Assembly (NCBI GenBank): GCA_002803225.1 | Contig: NXFV01001620.1 | Coordinates: 1 to 64,000, forward strand | DNA from: Gamarada debralockiae | Taxonomy: Eukaryota > Ascomycota > Leotiomycetes > Helotiales > Hyphodiscaceae | DNA: 64,000 bases | Reading direction: 5' to 3' | Part shown: piece by piece, positions 24,501 to 35,868 of the stretch | Numbering within the stretch: the first letter of the stretch is position 1 | Layout: each line of letters opens with the position of its first letter | The notes under the pieces: generated by a model | What the model was told of the DNA's origin: nothing | The model's database searches: none | Seen by the model: only the letters and a program-made list of their open reading frames with translations | Position numbers and translations under genes: made by a program

Positions 24501-24870
24501 TGAGACGGTCGTTCCTTTACCAGTTTCACAGACCAGCGTTGTGCTTGCGAGCGCGAAAACTACGGCCGCGACACCAACTGTGAATGTCGCAGTTACTAGC
24601 CAAGCCTCTGCCAACACGAACACAGCTCCAGTGCCTATCAGCACAAGCACTCCAACACCTTCAGTTGCGCCACAATCTTCAGCAACTTCAGCAGGTGTGG
24701 TGACAAGTTTGCCATCCTCTCGTTCGGGCAGCTCAGGCACCACAAGCTCTGGATCCTCAACGAGTAGCGGACCAGCACAAGTCACCAACTCATCGAACAA
24801 CCTACACCCCTCATCATTCTTACTCCTAGTATCAATACTGATGTTCACCGCGTTTGAATTACTCCTCTAA
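18545..24870 (+). CDS. Giant Ser/Thr-rich, repeat-bearing, GPI-type cell-wall glycoprotein
   Basis: Seventeen exons join without a frame break into 1,587 residues: 18545-18807, 18858-18881, 18932-18962, 19005-19483, 19619-19670, 19721-19758, 19806-19908, 20269-20501, 20820-21162, 21214-21267, 21348-21455, 21596-21787, 21836-22093, 22145-22306, 22353-22392, 22440-22463, 22511-24870. Fourteen introns are GT-AG; those after 21267 and 21787 use GC donors. The protein has a signal peptide (MIWSGALWMLAGLVGVAQS), a short Cys-containing head (CLWNCEQCPGKTETC), about 1,000 residues of Ser/Thr repeats, then a Cys-rich region (about 23785-24470; WGCSPGFVC, CFADCNNCY) with a Kex2-like KR site, a Ser-rich stalk and a C-terminal hydrophobic tail (FLLLVSILMFTAFELLL) fitting GPI attachment. 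It resembles fungal glycoproteins of adhesin or glycoprotein X type; the function is inferred from architecture only. Confidence 0.85.
19098..19313 (+). repeat. 24-bp coding tandem repeat, nine copies
   Basis: Nine head-to-tail 24-bp units encode YISTTETD, with YISTTQTD in copies 1 and 4. Units are nearly identical in nucleotides (ACA/ACG and CAG/GAG changes only), so recent expansion or homogenisation is likely. Lies in exon 4 of the giant glycoprotein. Confidence 0.95.
22696..23055 (+). repeat. 36-bp coding tandem repeat, ten copies
   Basis: Ten 36-bp units encode DVPVPTTIISIS or DVEVPTTIISIS; the two variants alternate over most of the array, suggesting a 72-bp higher-order unit. Within the last exon of the giant glycoprotein. 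Confidence 0.93.
23281..23475 (+). repeat. 39-bp coding tandem repeat, five copies
   Basis: Five 39-bp units encode DVPTTIVGPGTTV (one copy has IIGPG). They are followed by further degenerate GPGTT units to about 23575. Third independent repeat family in the same protein. Confidence 0.92.
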
Positions 24871-25806
24871 TCCAGGGGTATACTTATTTTGCTTTACTAT
24901 TAGCATTTACGATTCTCTTTCTCTGGCGGAAAGCGTTGCATGTGTCATGATTTACGGTTTTTCATGATACCCCACTCTCATTTAGACGGCATAAAGATAC
25001 CCTACACTCATTTTGGAATTGCATAAAGGATGATACCCACACACTCATTTACTGGCATGGCGTTAATAATGGATAATGAAAAGCTGATGGAAGAAGGTAA
25101 TCCACTTGGCTCTGGATTTGGAAGCTGAGACGAGGCAGAATTTTGAGAATTCTTGGATATGACGTAATCCTCTTTAACGATTCTTGTGTGGATATTTGTA
25201 TACATTGGGGTTTTTCGGATTGGTGATTTGAGAAGAGAGGGGAGATAAACTTGGGAGAAAAATACCAGGATTAGGAGATCGAAATGAGAAACATTACTCT
25301 TGAACCTTTATGGCTGCCAAAGTATTTTCCGTGATTCATCTGAGAAGTGTGTTCGACCTTTCATTGCTACACTTTCTTTCACTTTCAACATTCCTTGCGA
25401 ATTGTCCACTCCGCCGCCTTCTCGCGGGGGCTTGTGGTGGGGGTGAGCAGAAAATGGCCTTTAGTTAGTTGCCCCTTGAAACCTCTGGAAATTTTGTAAA
25501 ATTTTATGAGAAATTTCTTTTAGTTAAGAAGAAGTTATTAATTTTTATATCGGGAGCAATCTTTGTCACGTATCACATATCTCTGCCACGAAAAATGACC
25601 TCAGATGAACAAACAGCATAGCTGCATGGCGTTGTCAGAATAGTTAGTTGGTCAGCAATCACAGGAAACTCAGAACTAGGCAACATCACTTCAATCCAAC
25701 CGCTGCCAGTAATCTAATACCTTTCAAATCCATCAATATAACGTCAATTTACTTATATTTCGGAGCAGATTTTTCCGAGAAGTGTTGTCCCATCTGACAG
25801 AGCACC
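24871..25806. other. Intergenic, no gene seen
   Basis: AT-rich. A near-duplicated phrase (GATACCC...ACTCATTT) occurs three times between 24965 and 25050, a short local repeat downstream of the glycoprotein stop. Confidence 0.45.
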
Positions 25807-26052
25807 ATGGAGAACCTGGAGAATATCGATCCCGAGAACCCACCAGAGAACGTCCTCGTCTTTCGCCAGGGCAGCAATTTGACAGACGCACTGCACACGC
25901 TCCTTCTCCAGCCAGAAGGATATGAGTTACTCGTATGGTTGGCGACAAGGATCGTCACTTCGCGAGATATTCAGGAGTGGCTGAAAGGCTTTGGGGACGT
26001 CGTGGAACAGAATCTAGAGCTGGCGCAAGTGGTGGACGCCTTCTTGGACTAA
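25807..26052 (+). CDS. Small hypothetical protein, 81 residues
   Basis: Single open frame starting ATGGAGAACCTGGAG in a good fungal context (CACCATGG). It is acidic at the N terminus, mostly helical in composition and ends VVDAFLD. I do not recognise it. It lies 80 bp upstream of a HET-domain fragment on the same strand, so it may be the intact head of the same dead gene. Confidence 0.35.
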   Translation: MENLENIDPENPPENVLVFRQGSNLTDALHTLLLQPEGYELLVWLATRIVTSRDIQEWLKGFGDVVEQNLELAQVVDAFLD

Positions 26053-26130
26053 TGGTCCATCTTAACAACGAAGGAGAGGATGTCGGCAGGTTCCCTATCA
26101 TACTGAAAGCTGTTCATTGCCGGATAGCAA

Positions 26131-26486
26131 GGGGCTGTATCGAAAGCTGGATGCGACCAAAAGTGAGATCAGGCTGCTGGAGATCAATCCCTGTACTCTG
26201 GTCGACAATGAGGTCGACAACGAGGATGATACATTGTTATCATGTTCTCTTGTAACACGAGCATTAGATGATAGAATTACAATTTGATGCCTTGTCTTAT
26301 GCATGGGGCGATGCAACACAACTGATGCCTATTTTGGTCGAAGGCAAGCTTTTCTTCGCTAGGCGCAATCTGTTCCAGGCGTTGCACTCAATTAGCAAGA
26401 ACACTATGGTCCGGGTCTCTTGTGGATTGTGGATTGATGCTATTTGCTTGTATCTTGATCGATACCGAAATACCGCGGAAACTTGA
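26131..26486 (+). pseudogene. HET-domain (heterokaryon incompatibility) gene fragment
   Basis: The frame beginning near 26131 reads LYRKLDATKSEIRLLEI, the normal lead-in of HET proteins. It stops at about 26280, where the next frame continues with the HET core block FDALSYAWGDAT, then ILVEGKLFFARRNLFQAL and LWIDAIC. A frameshift at about 26275 and truncation straight after LWIDAIC (usually followed by INQ) show a dead fragment. HET proteins trigger cell death on fusion of unlike individuals. Confidence 0.8.
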
Positions 26487-26489
26487 GGC

Positions 26490-28230
26490 TTAGACCTCCG
26501 TTTTCTGCGGTTTGCCCCCATCCCCCCGAGTTTAGCGATCCTCCGCTTCAGGCAAGGCGCGTGCACGGGCCAGCCGCTGCTTCAACGTCTATAAGAGTCG
26601 CGTCCCCCCCCCTTCCCCGCCCGGTACTCGACCCATCTTCTTTATCAACCCTTTCCAACACTCCCTCGCTCGATCGCACGGACTCGTCATGCGCCGTCTC
26701 TCGTTCTCCGCTTAGCTCGCGCCCAGCACGCCCTGCTGTCGGCCTCGCCGCAGCTGAACACGCTGACGACAGCCAGTTCGATGCCCAGAAACCTCGATCT
26801 GCCACGCTGGATTCGATCCTCTTGACCGTCGCGATGGGCGATCGCGTCGTATTGGCCGAGATACGAGCATGAGCCCAGCCCAGCTCCATCTCCTTACTGT
26901 CGCACCAGCAAATCCTTTGCGGCAATGCACTTCGGTGATTGTGATGGTGGAGGCTTCCCCTGAGCATTCCTTCATGCATTACGACCTGGCCAATCGAAGC
27001 AATGCCTCGCGACGACGTAGCTAGCTTCTGCCTGGCTGTGCCGCGGTATGACGTGTCGTTGGAAGATCTCGGTGAGCTCCCTCGCGTCGTGCAGGCGATG
27101 CTATGCGCTGAGTGCCTTGATCTGGGCTGATTTGCGATGAGAAGGGCCGATTTCTGTCTGCTTGCTGTGACAGGTGACAGATTGCATCATCGAAGCTTCG
27201 GCTGGGCCATCCCGTGGGCCGGCTACAAAACACCCGCGGTGGGAGGACTGGGTCACAAGTGGGCAGGGAGACGTGGGACGATTACGTGCAGGCAGATCCT
27301 GTGGCCTCGGAAGGAGTACGATCCGGGGTCGTTGTATATTAGATGGATGGGTTTGGAAATTGGCCGTTGCACGAGGATTCTTGGCAGAGCGCGATGTCGT
27401 AGCAGGATCACACAATACAGTCTTCGCTGCAAAGTCTCACTTCTGCAAAGGGAAGGTCGTCTTGGCTTAGTTATGCGGAGATGGCCGCAAGCTCCACGGG
27501 ATGGGTATAATGGATTGCATTTTGAGCAGGATTGCGCTGATCACACGCCAATTTCTCGATCTTCGCTAAAGTTGAAGAAGGCTGGGGATTACATGATGGA
27601 CGGGTCCTGATTCCGTGATCTGGTTACAATCACTGGCGATGCAGCGTTTGCACGGCCGAAATGGAAGCACATGTTATGTTTACGCCCGGCGTTCAGCGGT
27701 TTACCAGCAGGATAGGCACTCTGGGAGATGTGCATGCTCACAGGAGCTTGGAGAGCTGAGTTTTATGCGCTAGACCGTCTTATTTGATTCCCCAGACAGC
27801 GTACGGCAGTTGCTAGCGGCAAAGGTGGTGTTAGACGAGACCAGTTTAATCCAACAGGCAGTTGCTCACCGGATTGCCACTTAAACCGCTCAATTCCCCT
27901 CGCCCAATATCCCACATAATATTAGACTCATTTCCTCTTGGTCCACTTCATTTGTGATGACTGCCCTTGAGAGCACGAAATTTGTTCGATTTGCACTTCC
28001 TCCTTTAAACCCACTATTCTGCAACAGTAACACCCCCTGGCCTGTCCAAACTGGCCGTTCTATCCATTCACACGACACTACTGGCAGCCAGAAAATACGC
28101 AGGTCTGCGGCCACACTTTTCCCGCTCTGGATATCAAGCGGAGGTAGATAGAAATCCTACCGCGAGAGCTGTGGGTACGTGGAAAAAATTACACCCAAAG
28201 TAAATCATCCTGATCCGTCAATCTAGGCTG
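26490..28230. other. GC-richer stretch without identifiable gene
   Basis: Begins with a promoter-like arrangement (TATAAGAG near 26590, a long C-run, then CT-rich sequence) but the following frames are short and carry no recognisable motif. Composition differs from the AT-rich flanks. May be the 5-prime part of the Myb/SANT-like relic downstream or an unrelated insertion. Confidence 0.35.
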
Positions 28231-31090
28231 TAAGGTGCTCTTGCCAACAATGACATTGAATCAAAAGACGACGATCTGCCATCCCTCGAGGAGGTCTTTC
28301 GGAGCGCTTCGCGTCCGAAAATCTCAACCGAAGCCTCAAAACCGAGCGCACCCTTCAGCACCTCAAACAGCCAGCTCTTGAACGGGCTAGAATACAAGTT
28401 TGACGAAACAAGATCCGAGCTAGGTGAACGTCAAGGCGACAGTCCAGGTAGGCGCACCCCTGGGCTTCATACTGAGGGACGGCCGCTAATCAACGCAGAT
28501 CGACCAATGATTCTCGACGATGAGTCGGATGAGGCAGGTGCCGGGGGGAAGGCGGATGACACTTCTGGTGAGGTCGATACTAGACGTGTTGACAGGATGC
28601 GAGCCCGCATGACGCCCTCGCAACCTCAGAATTCGCCTCTAGGCTGATCAAGTCCATTGAGACACTCAGTCCATGGTATGATGTTAAGGAGGGTTGTTGG
28701 ATCGACGAGCCTACTCCAAGACGGAGGTCTTGTGAGCAGCGAGGTGTGCCTTCTGCTCCTGCACAAGATCGACCTCAGATCGACCCCGAATCATCTACGC
28801 CACTGCAAGATCAGGTCAAGCGGCAAGATATCGACGCTCTTAGTCACATGTCAGTGGAGTCTGCGACTCGCTCCCTGCCCAAGCCTTCTGACAACGGCAA
28901 TGATGGATGGACTAAGGACAGCGTGGCTAAATCAGAGAGAGAAACAGGGCTGGCTTTGGTAGAGCAAATGAAACCATCATCGGGCAGCGCACTAGACTCC
29001 CCACGTCCTCCCTCGGTTGAGGCATCACAGGATGAGAGCCAGAATCGAAAACGCAGCGACGCCACCGATATCCGACCAGAAGAGCTGCGAGTCCTTCTCA
29101 ACCTTGTACCCCAGCTCAAGGCCTTGGTGAGGGGCGGTAGAAGGGGGCAGAACCACTGGAGAGGAGGAGCCTACAGGACGAAGCGCTGGTGAGAAAAGCG
29201 AGAGGGGTAGAGAAGGGGCAATGGGGAGAGAAACAGGGCTGCCAGGACACTCAAAAAGGGGTCAACGGCGACAGCCAACTTTCAGTGGACACATCATACA
29301 ATCACAAAACTTGCGATACAGATGACGAGGACCCACAATCTACAACGTCAGAAGAATTACGCACAGCGCTCCCAGAGCTCTATAGAGACGGTCTCGCCTT
29401 ATTGTGTTACTTTCCGACAACCACACTTAGGACTGATGACACGCAGACGGAGACGATAGAAGAGCCACACGAAGGGGAGGATGAGGATGATGTAGAAAAT
29501 CCCGAGGACGAGGATTACAGTTGTAGTACCGGCGAGGAGGACGGTGACGATGACGTACGACCTATAAAATGACGGAAACTGCCTTTGGGACGGATCTACG
29601 AATGTCTGGGCAAGCCCCGTGACCATAGCGCGAAGCTCGGTATTAGACAGCCTCGCCGCCTTTCATCGCCCTCATCTGTGCATGTCGAGGCGGCCGACGC
29701 ACCGTCTCAGACACCACCGTCGACTTTATGGATACCAAGGGAAACAACACTCTACAACCGTCTCGAAGCGCGACGGCCACAGCGGAGCCGGTACCAGCCG
29801 CTAAGTCCCAGGAATGGCCCTTCTATGGCGTCCTCAAACGAACTCGGATCAGGAAGGAGACGATGTTCAATCTGGAGTTCCATCTGATCCATCTCACAGA
29901 TGACCTCGAATTTTCCACTCCCTTCGTAGCGTTGGGCAATAGCTTAAGTGTAGACACATCAACACAGCCTCGCATCTCTTATAGCGCAGCCCTGCATTCC
30001 AAGACCAGGCACGTTACCTCACAGCCGCTCAAGAAGCGAGTCAGGTAGAGAGAAGAAGAGGACAGAACCTTGGCCGAGATAAGGGAGGATAACTGCTCGT
30101 GGGAGGAGATCTTAGCTGCCCTGCCTTCCCGGAATCCGGGCGCGATTCAAGTATGCTACTACACGAAGTTTAGCAGTGATGCCGCTGGATCGAGAAAACA
30201 TTGCCGGCCATAAGATTCTAGGACAGATTGTATCTTCAAACAGCCAATGGAATATCATCCTTGAATTTAAGCCTTTCGCAAGGCGATTGGCTTATCCTCA
30301 AGTGGAACCTCACATCTCGTGCGACGATGTACTTACCATCGCCGTCACGCTTGATGACGTATTCGATCCCAATTGCGCACCCGTCATGAGTCTGTAGCAA
30401 CAAAGACCTTGACTAAATGCTCTGGCTCCCTGTGGATATCGAACTTATCGGAGTTGTATAGGCCAGATGTGTTGAACACCCAGAGTCGCATAGCTTCTGC
30501 AGATTGTTCAGCTCAAAATGAGCGTTGGGAATCAAGGTCTCGGCTGTTTGTTAAGGCGCTTTTTATTCGTTGTCCTCGGAACCCCCTATAGAACCACATT
30601 TGTTTCTCTCGAATGGTTCTAGTCAGTATACATCATCCCAGCCCCCGTTCGGCGGAACGACCGTATTAATTGCGACAGAGGCACGCCATAACCACGTTGA
30701 TACGACGCGTACCCGACCCCAGAATGGCAGAGCCGTTGATTCCAAGGCTCTTGTGTCGCAAAGGAATGAGCCGTCAAGCTGCGATAACAACAACTTGAGC
30801 GATATCAACCCCGAATTAAGCACTGATGACGATGGAACGTAGCTGAGGCTAAGCGGAGATGTTCGAGCATTAAAAAGCAAGCGTATGGTCACCACTAGAC
30901 GAGGATCACCACTAGACGAGGATCACCACTAGACGAGGATCACCACTAGACGAGGATCACCACTAGACGAGGAGCGCTTGTTGGCTTACTGGAAGGAGGG
31001 CAAATCCTTGGGACGGGATCTTCCGGAAGTTCCTAGACAGAACTCCAGGCGCAGCACGCACGCGCTTGAGTATAGTACAGGCCAGTTTCA
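28230..31090 (+). pseudogene. Relic of a low-complexity gene with Myb/SANT-like domains
   Basis: An acidic, Ser/Pro-rich open stretch (28230-28647, text DDLPSLEEVFRSASRPK) continues through shifted frames to 29570 with polyacidic segments. At 30049-30172 a Myb/SANT-like helix-turn-helix reads EEDRTLAEIREDNCSWEEI then AIQVCYYTKF; it is preceded by a TAG. A second, frameshifted SANT-like block lies at 30963-31085 (LDEERLLAYWKEGKSL, then IFRKFLDRTPGAARTRL). The repeated W-x2-I...P-x-R-x-x-G pattern is characteristic of fungal Myb-like repeats. Multiple frame changes indicate decay. Original function unknown, presumably DNA binding. Confidence 0.5.
30890..30974 (+). repeat. 17-bp minisatellite, five copies
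   Basis: Five tandem units of CACCACTAGACGAGGAT, the last ending GAG. The unit is not a multiple of three, so expansion here shifts the frame of the second SANT-like block. Confidence 0.93.
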
Positions 31091-31330
31091 AATATGATTT
31101 GACAAGTAGACGCAACCGCGATGCGCATACGACGGGCACGGCACCGACATCCGGTTTGTGATAAGCGGGACTGGATAAGTCACAGTTTGGTCAATTGAGC
31201 GATCTCATATTAATATACCTTAAGAGATTTGAGTAAATTAAAATAATATCGATGGCATTTTATCCAACCACTCTCGCATGCATTCCCTCTCTTTCCGCCA
31301 TTGAAGTGTCTTTAGCCATAGCACACTTCT

Positions 31331-31858
31331 TCAAATCCTTAGACCTCTTCCGCTTTGAGTTGCGGGAGCCTGGAGGAAGAATGTTGTGTACCGGAGTTGA
31401 CTGGCCATGAAAGCTTTCCTAGTTCCCTCCGCCTCCGGAATCTCTTGTGAAGTCACAAGCTCTATACCCCGTTTCTCAAAAAACTCTTGCACTACTTTCC
31501 ACCCGCCAGAACGAGGAGCCGGAATTACGTGCAGACCCGGCGAAACACGATGATGCATTGCCTGCGTATTCCCCTGCCGCCCTTGGCTTTGGAGGACTGA
31601 GGTCTGTAGTAAGGATGCTAGGCCATGTTGGACTTGTGCTCTGTCAGCGCCGTTTCCCGGCGTATATCCTAAAGAACGAGACACCTACCGGTTGTATCCG
31701 ATAGTATTATATATAAATTTGGTACCAAGGGCACGATCATGTATATCATATCCTTTCCCTTGACAAGGCTTCCAGCTGCCCTGACAATGGGTATGTCTCT
31801 CAGGATTATCGAAGGGTAAAAAGAATGTCTTGCACTCAGTACAAGCCCAAGCCGACAT
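31331..31858 (-). CDS. Small protein with N-terminal CxxC/HxHC motif, unknown function
   Basis: Two exons (31858-31689 and 31640-31331; intron 31641-31688, GTAGGT...CAG) join in frame to give 159 residues. The N terminus reads MSAWACTECKTFF and then ERHTHCQG, so a C-x2-C and an H-x-H-C pair could bind zinc. The middle has an FFEKRGIELVTSQEI helical segment; no domain is recognised. An AT-rich TATATATA lies directly upstream of the ATG. It stands alone between decayed genes, so an intact frame is notable. The shortness of the evidence keeps confidence moderate. Confidence 0.5.
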
Positions 31859-32468
31859 GATATATATAAAATCTTAAGCCAAACTGCAGGATCACAGAAA
31901 AGTGCTCTCTTGGTGGCGCTTAGGAGGCAATATGCACGAAAAGTCGTCTTGACAGGAGAGAAGCAATGCCGTTACCAAGAATGTCTCAATGAGGCTCAGC
32001 TGAATTCTGGTAGGTTCAATTGGCAGTTTACATTATTTGGTCACGAACATCCCCAAAACACCTCTATAGACCTAGCTCATGAGGATAATGTCCATGTTTC
32101 TTTATATACCTGAGGGTGATTAACGGCTAGCTTTAGTTAGATAGATTCTGCAGATAGAAGAAAAGCTAAAGCGTTAGACGATAAAGTGGATATTAGAGAC
32201 GCGACGACGCGTACTCTTGAGGGATCTCAAAGGAAAAAGTAATTTGTTTCTAAAGATGGGCAGAAAAGAGTGTAATAGGGAATAGGGATATAAATCAAAG
32301 GCGGTAAGTTTACTCAAAATAGTAGGCGGCGGGGGGAAACTCCACCCAGGGCAGGAATCTCGTGGTATATTCATTAAGGATATACAACATTGGTGAGTAG
32401 AGTTGACTGAGCAAAAATAGGAGTTTTGAGAGAAGTGAATAAGAGAAAGAAAATCCATTTCTCTCTCC
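31859..32468. other. Intergenic, no gene seen
   Basis: AT-rich; only short frames without motifs on either strand. Confidence 0.4.
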
Positions 32469-34579
32469 TCAAGCAAGCGTAGCCGTCCTCACATTCTCCG
32501 CATCAAATGCCGAGGCAGGTAACTCAGACAAATATTTCAGGCCATACCTAGGGTGAGCGGGATCGATTCTATGCCTCTCACTCCTCAACCAGCCCAGACG
32601 TTCAAATAAGCTAGCCTTCTCATCCAAGCAACGCAAAAGCAGTGTATTCTCCCAAAGAAATCCACTCTCAACCGACCTGCCAGTAGTGACGACAAGACAC
32701 GCCATCTTGAGGCCCTGTCTGGCCAGATCAGTGCTGTATATGTGAGGATCCTCGAAATAGTCGAAGTCAGGCTCTGGAAGCAGTGGTGGCCGCTGCCGAA
32801 ATCAACGACGAGGTATTTGTCGTTATCGGGAGTCGACTCAGAACTTAGATACTGATCCATTGTCCGCTGGATTTTTTCATCCGCCCGAAGATGCTAGCCA
32901 CGACTGTCGCGTATTTCTTGTAGATCAGACTGCCGTGAATTACGGGGCCTGACAGCGTGATCGTGCTGGATACGGAGCCGGGAAAGCCGTCGTTGAGCCA
33001 GTCGCGAGACTCGAAGTGCTCGAGTTTGGTCCATATGGTGGCGGTGGGTTCGAGAGCTGAATTTATGTGGTGGTTATGAATAGGACCATTTCGAGCAAGC
33101 CATGACCAGGTGGGAAGTCGTTGAAATGGTTGGAAGGTTGGACGAACTGGCCCTCTGCCTACCCCCACAGAAGGTCTTCCACGATTGAAGCTTCCCACAA
33201 GCCGCACAGAAAGCGATGTTGCCGTAAAGCTTGCATACGTTTGACGATACTCAGCAGAGCAGGCAGACGGTCTTCAATTTTGGTTAATTCGAGGGTGGTA
33301 TACTGATTCACGATCTCCCACCACCGGATAGTGAGCTGTTCGGGAAGTTCATTCGAATCTAATTCGCGGGCTTTCACATCTACTCGGCGCACCATCGGTG
33401 GAGAAGGATAGCCACACTCGCAGAAGTTCTCCTCCATGCATTTGAAGATGATCTCTCCGGGACAAAAGTGCACCAGGCGTCGAGAAAGGCATTGCTCTTG
33501 GTATACCCAAGCACGATTGAGCAGAGGGAATTGAACCCACGCATCTGAGCTTCGATATAAAGTGTTGTGAACAATAGCTTCTCGGTAATACAAAGTATAG
33601 GGCTCGGAGTTCCTATCTGGGCCTGGAAGATCTTCTAAGCCATACGACATGCCTCTTTTTCGAAAAAGCCCTTCCAAGCTGTTCTGCGATGCAGTGGCTG
33701 CAATCACAAGATCGGCGTTAGTATAGATTTGGGCCTTTCGCAGCGCTTCATCCTTCCAGTCATGGATGTTGTCTTGGATAATGCATAGGAAGTCAATCCA
33801 GATACACTGTTCTCCTAATCTCCACACAAAATTGATGGCGGCTTGAAACGTTTTAGGCAGAGATGACCAAGGAATGCCAGCTTTTCTCCCTGCAAGCGTG
33901 TCCTTGGTCGTCCTCAACGTGAAATTGGGACTTCCTCAGCAATGCAAAAGGCAATATATATGAAGCTGGTATCTGTGCATCATCCTCTTGCACCAGAAGT
34001 TGAAGGGGTTGGTCAACTGTCGCGGTAATCACGTCTGTGACACGCTTAGGGAGAAAGGGGGAATTATCAATCTCATTGCATTTCGTATGCTCTGCGGTGC
34101 ATATCGCCTGTGCATTGCGGATGATATCTATGTTGCGTTCAGCAGACGTGTCCTCCGAAGTTAGCATTGATGGCTTGATGCATGGCCAAGGAGAAGGGCC
34201 ATCTAAGTATGGCAAGATCAGTTCTGTAGATGACTTTGTTTATTCTAGCAACTCCTTATGTAAGTCACATACCAACACGGGTAAAAAATTCAACCCGACG
34301 AGCAACGCCTTGTTGGTTACGAACAATGACTGCAGTAGGGCGCTTACCAATTGTGTCGAAATATGATTCCAACGAACAATCCGGGGTTGCAGACACTTCG
34401 GGGACCATGGATTCAGCTACTCGAACTAATAAGTAGCAGGCGGGACATCCACGCTTCGCATTCTTTATCAAAGACTTAAGTTGCCCGGTCCTTGTGATCC
34501 GCGAGTATTGGTTGTAACAGCCAGTAAACTGGTCCATGGCAGTGCATTTCGCTATATGCCTCTTCGAAAAGAAGTCCAT
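32469..34579 (-). pseudogene. HET-domain gene, full-length but frameshifted
   Basis: Starts MDFFSKRHIAKCTAMDQF, with a normal intron joining FFTRV to DGPSPWPC. The HET core follows: TTKDTLAGRKAGIPWSSLP, WIDFLCIIQD, then NRAWVYQEQCLSRRLVHF and the C-terminal LPTWSWLARNG block. The invariant CWG is read as C-stop-G (TGA at 33936-33938, a TGG to TGA change), a shift occurs at about 33950 just before it, another after EDLLWG (about 33165), and the 3-prime third (to 32469) lies in different frames. Length and order fit the common six-hundred-odd residue HET proteins of Pezizomycotina. Dead, unless the breaks are sequencing errors. Confidence 0.82.
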
Positions 34580-35408
34580 TATCGATCAATTCACAACTGA
34601 TCAATGGGCAGGCAATTAATCCGTCAAAAGATCTCAAAGTGATTCAAGATCATGTACTTGCTTCTCCTGACACATCACAGTTTGCACATTTTGAAATTGT
34701 GCGGAGTTTTATATTTCCGCCCCAATATATGCAGCACATGTCTTGTCAGGGATTGGTTCTCACGTGATCGATGAGAACTCCTAATATACTAGGGGCTACG
34801 TTATAGTGTAGAGGGGAATCAAGCCCTACCTACCACGAGCGTAAAAGGATAGTATAATAGGCAAGCTACTAATTCCTTCTTTAGTAGATAAGATTCAAAC
34901 TAGATCGATTTAAAGAAGGAGGCCGTTATATATCAAAGGTTATAAAAGGAAATATTAAAGAAATAAGAAATAAGAAATATATTATATATCTAATTAATTA
35001 CCTACTTATATTGGTTTGACGCATCTAATTACTATTCAGCGCGATGTCATCGCTTCTAACATCTGTCTCAGCTGTTGTGCATATTCTAGACGCCAGTCTG
35101 CCCCGTTCTGCTTGCTATAGTCTGGCGCCTACGCCGCGGAGTTCCGTTTAGACAGATCGTGAAGTCGTGCACGTCTTCGGCCTCCGGAGGTTCTATAATC
35201 CAGTATGAGCGCCTAGCAGCCTGCGTCCAGCTCTGTAGCACTACCCGATCATCAATATGGTCTTGCAGCCAACCGTTCGTATTACTCTTATGCCATGGTC
35301 TTTTGCTAAATGTCGCAAGATGGGTTCGAGGCTAGTTGATCGCGCTTTACAGATTTGGCAAGCCACATCAGCTTGGAGGATTACAATCTACGGGGGTAAA
35401 TAAATGTA

Positions 35409-35533
35409 CGGAGGTACAGGCCCAAAGTATTGTGACACCGCCTTAATTCTGCCGCCAACCAAATCATTTTGCCTTTACAAAATAGTCCTTGCGAGCGAAG
35501 GCGGTGTAACAATACTTTGGGTCTGTACCTCCG
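35409..35533. mobile_element. 125-bp MITE, 36-bp terminal inverted repeats, TA duplication
   Basis: Left terminus 35409-35444 starts CGGAGGTACAGGCCCAAAGT; right terminus 35498-35533 is its inverse with two differences. Both ends are flanked by TA (35407-35408 and 35534-35535), the duplication made by Tc1/mariner/pogo-type transposases. The 53-bp centre has no coding capacity. Over half of the element is terminal repeat, so the transcript would fold into a near-perfect hairpin. Confidence 0.8.
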
Positions 35534-35720
35534 TAAAAATACTGCGGAAATTACGAGGTGTCTGACTAATCAGCTGGTCAGGATATGTCTTTTTGGCATC
35601 TAATTGGTCAGATCCAGTGGCGTCATTTAACATTTATTTACGCTTGTTTGTATGTGCGGGTGCGCTTGAGAGCTGCCCGTCTTGGGAGCTTATCAGGATC
35701 TAAACAGTAAAGCGTAGTCC

Positions 35721-35868
35721 AATAAGCGACTTGGGCTGTATCACCCGCACCAATAAGCGACTTGGGCTGTGTCACCCGCACCAATAAGCAACTTGAGCTG
35801 TATCACCCGCACCAATAAGCAACTTGGGCTGTGACACCCGCACCAATAAGCGACCTGGGCTATGACGC
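35721..35868 (+). repeat. 31-bp minisatellite, about five copies
   Basis: Units of the type AATAAGCGACTTGGGCTGTA followed by TCACCCGCACC, at exact 31-bp spacing with G/A and C/T differences between copies; the fifth is partial. Uninterrupted tandem copies, no spacers. Confidence 0.92.

Noticed and set aside
26548..26979. 143-codon minus-strand frame
   Set aside because: Explained by local GC-richness; overlaps an equally long plus-strand frame and shows no family motif.
35721..35868. Regular 31-bp repeats, array-like
   Set aside because: Not a CRISPR array: copies are directly adjacent with no spacers, and the host is a eukaryote.
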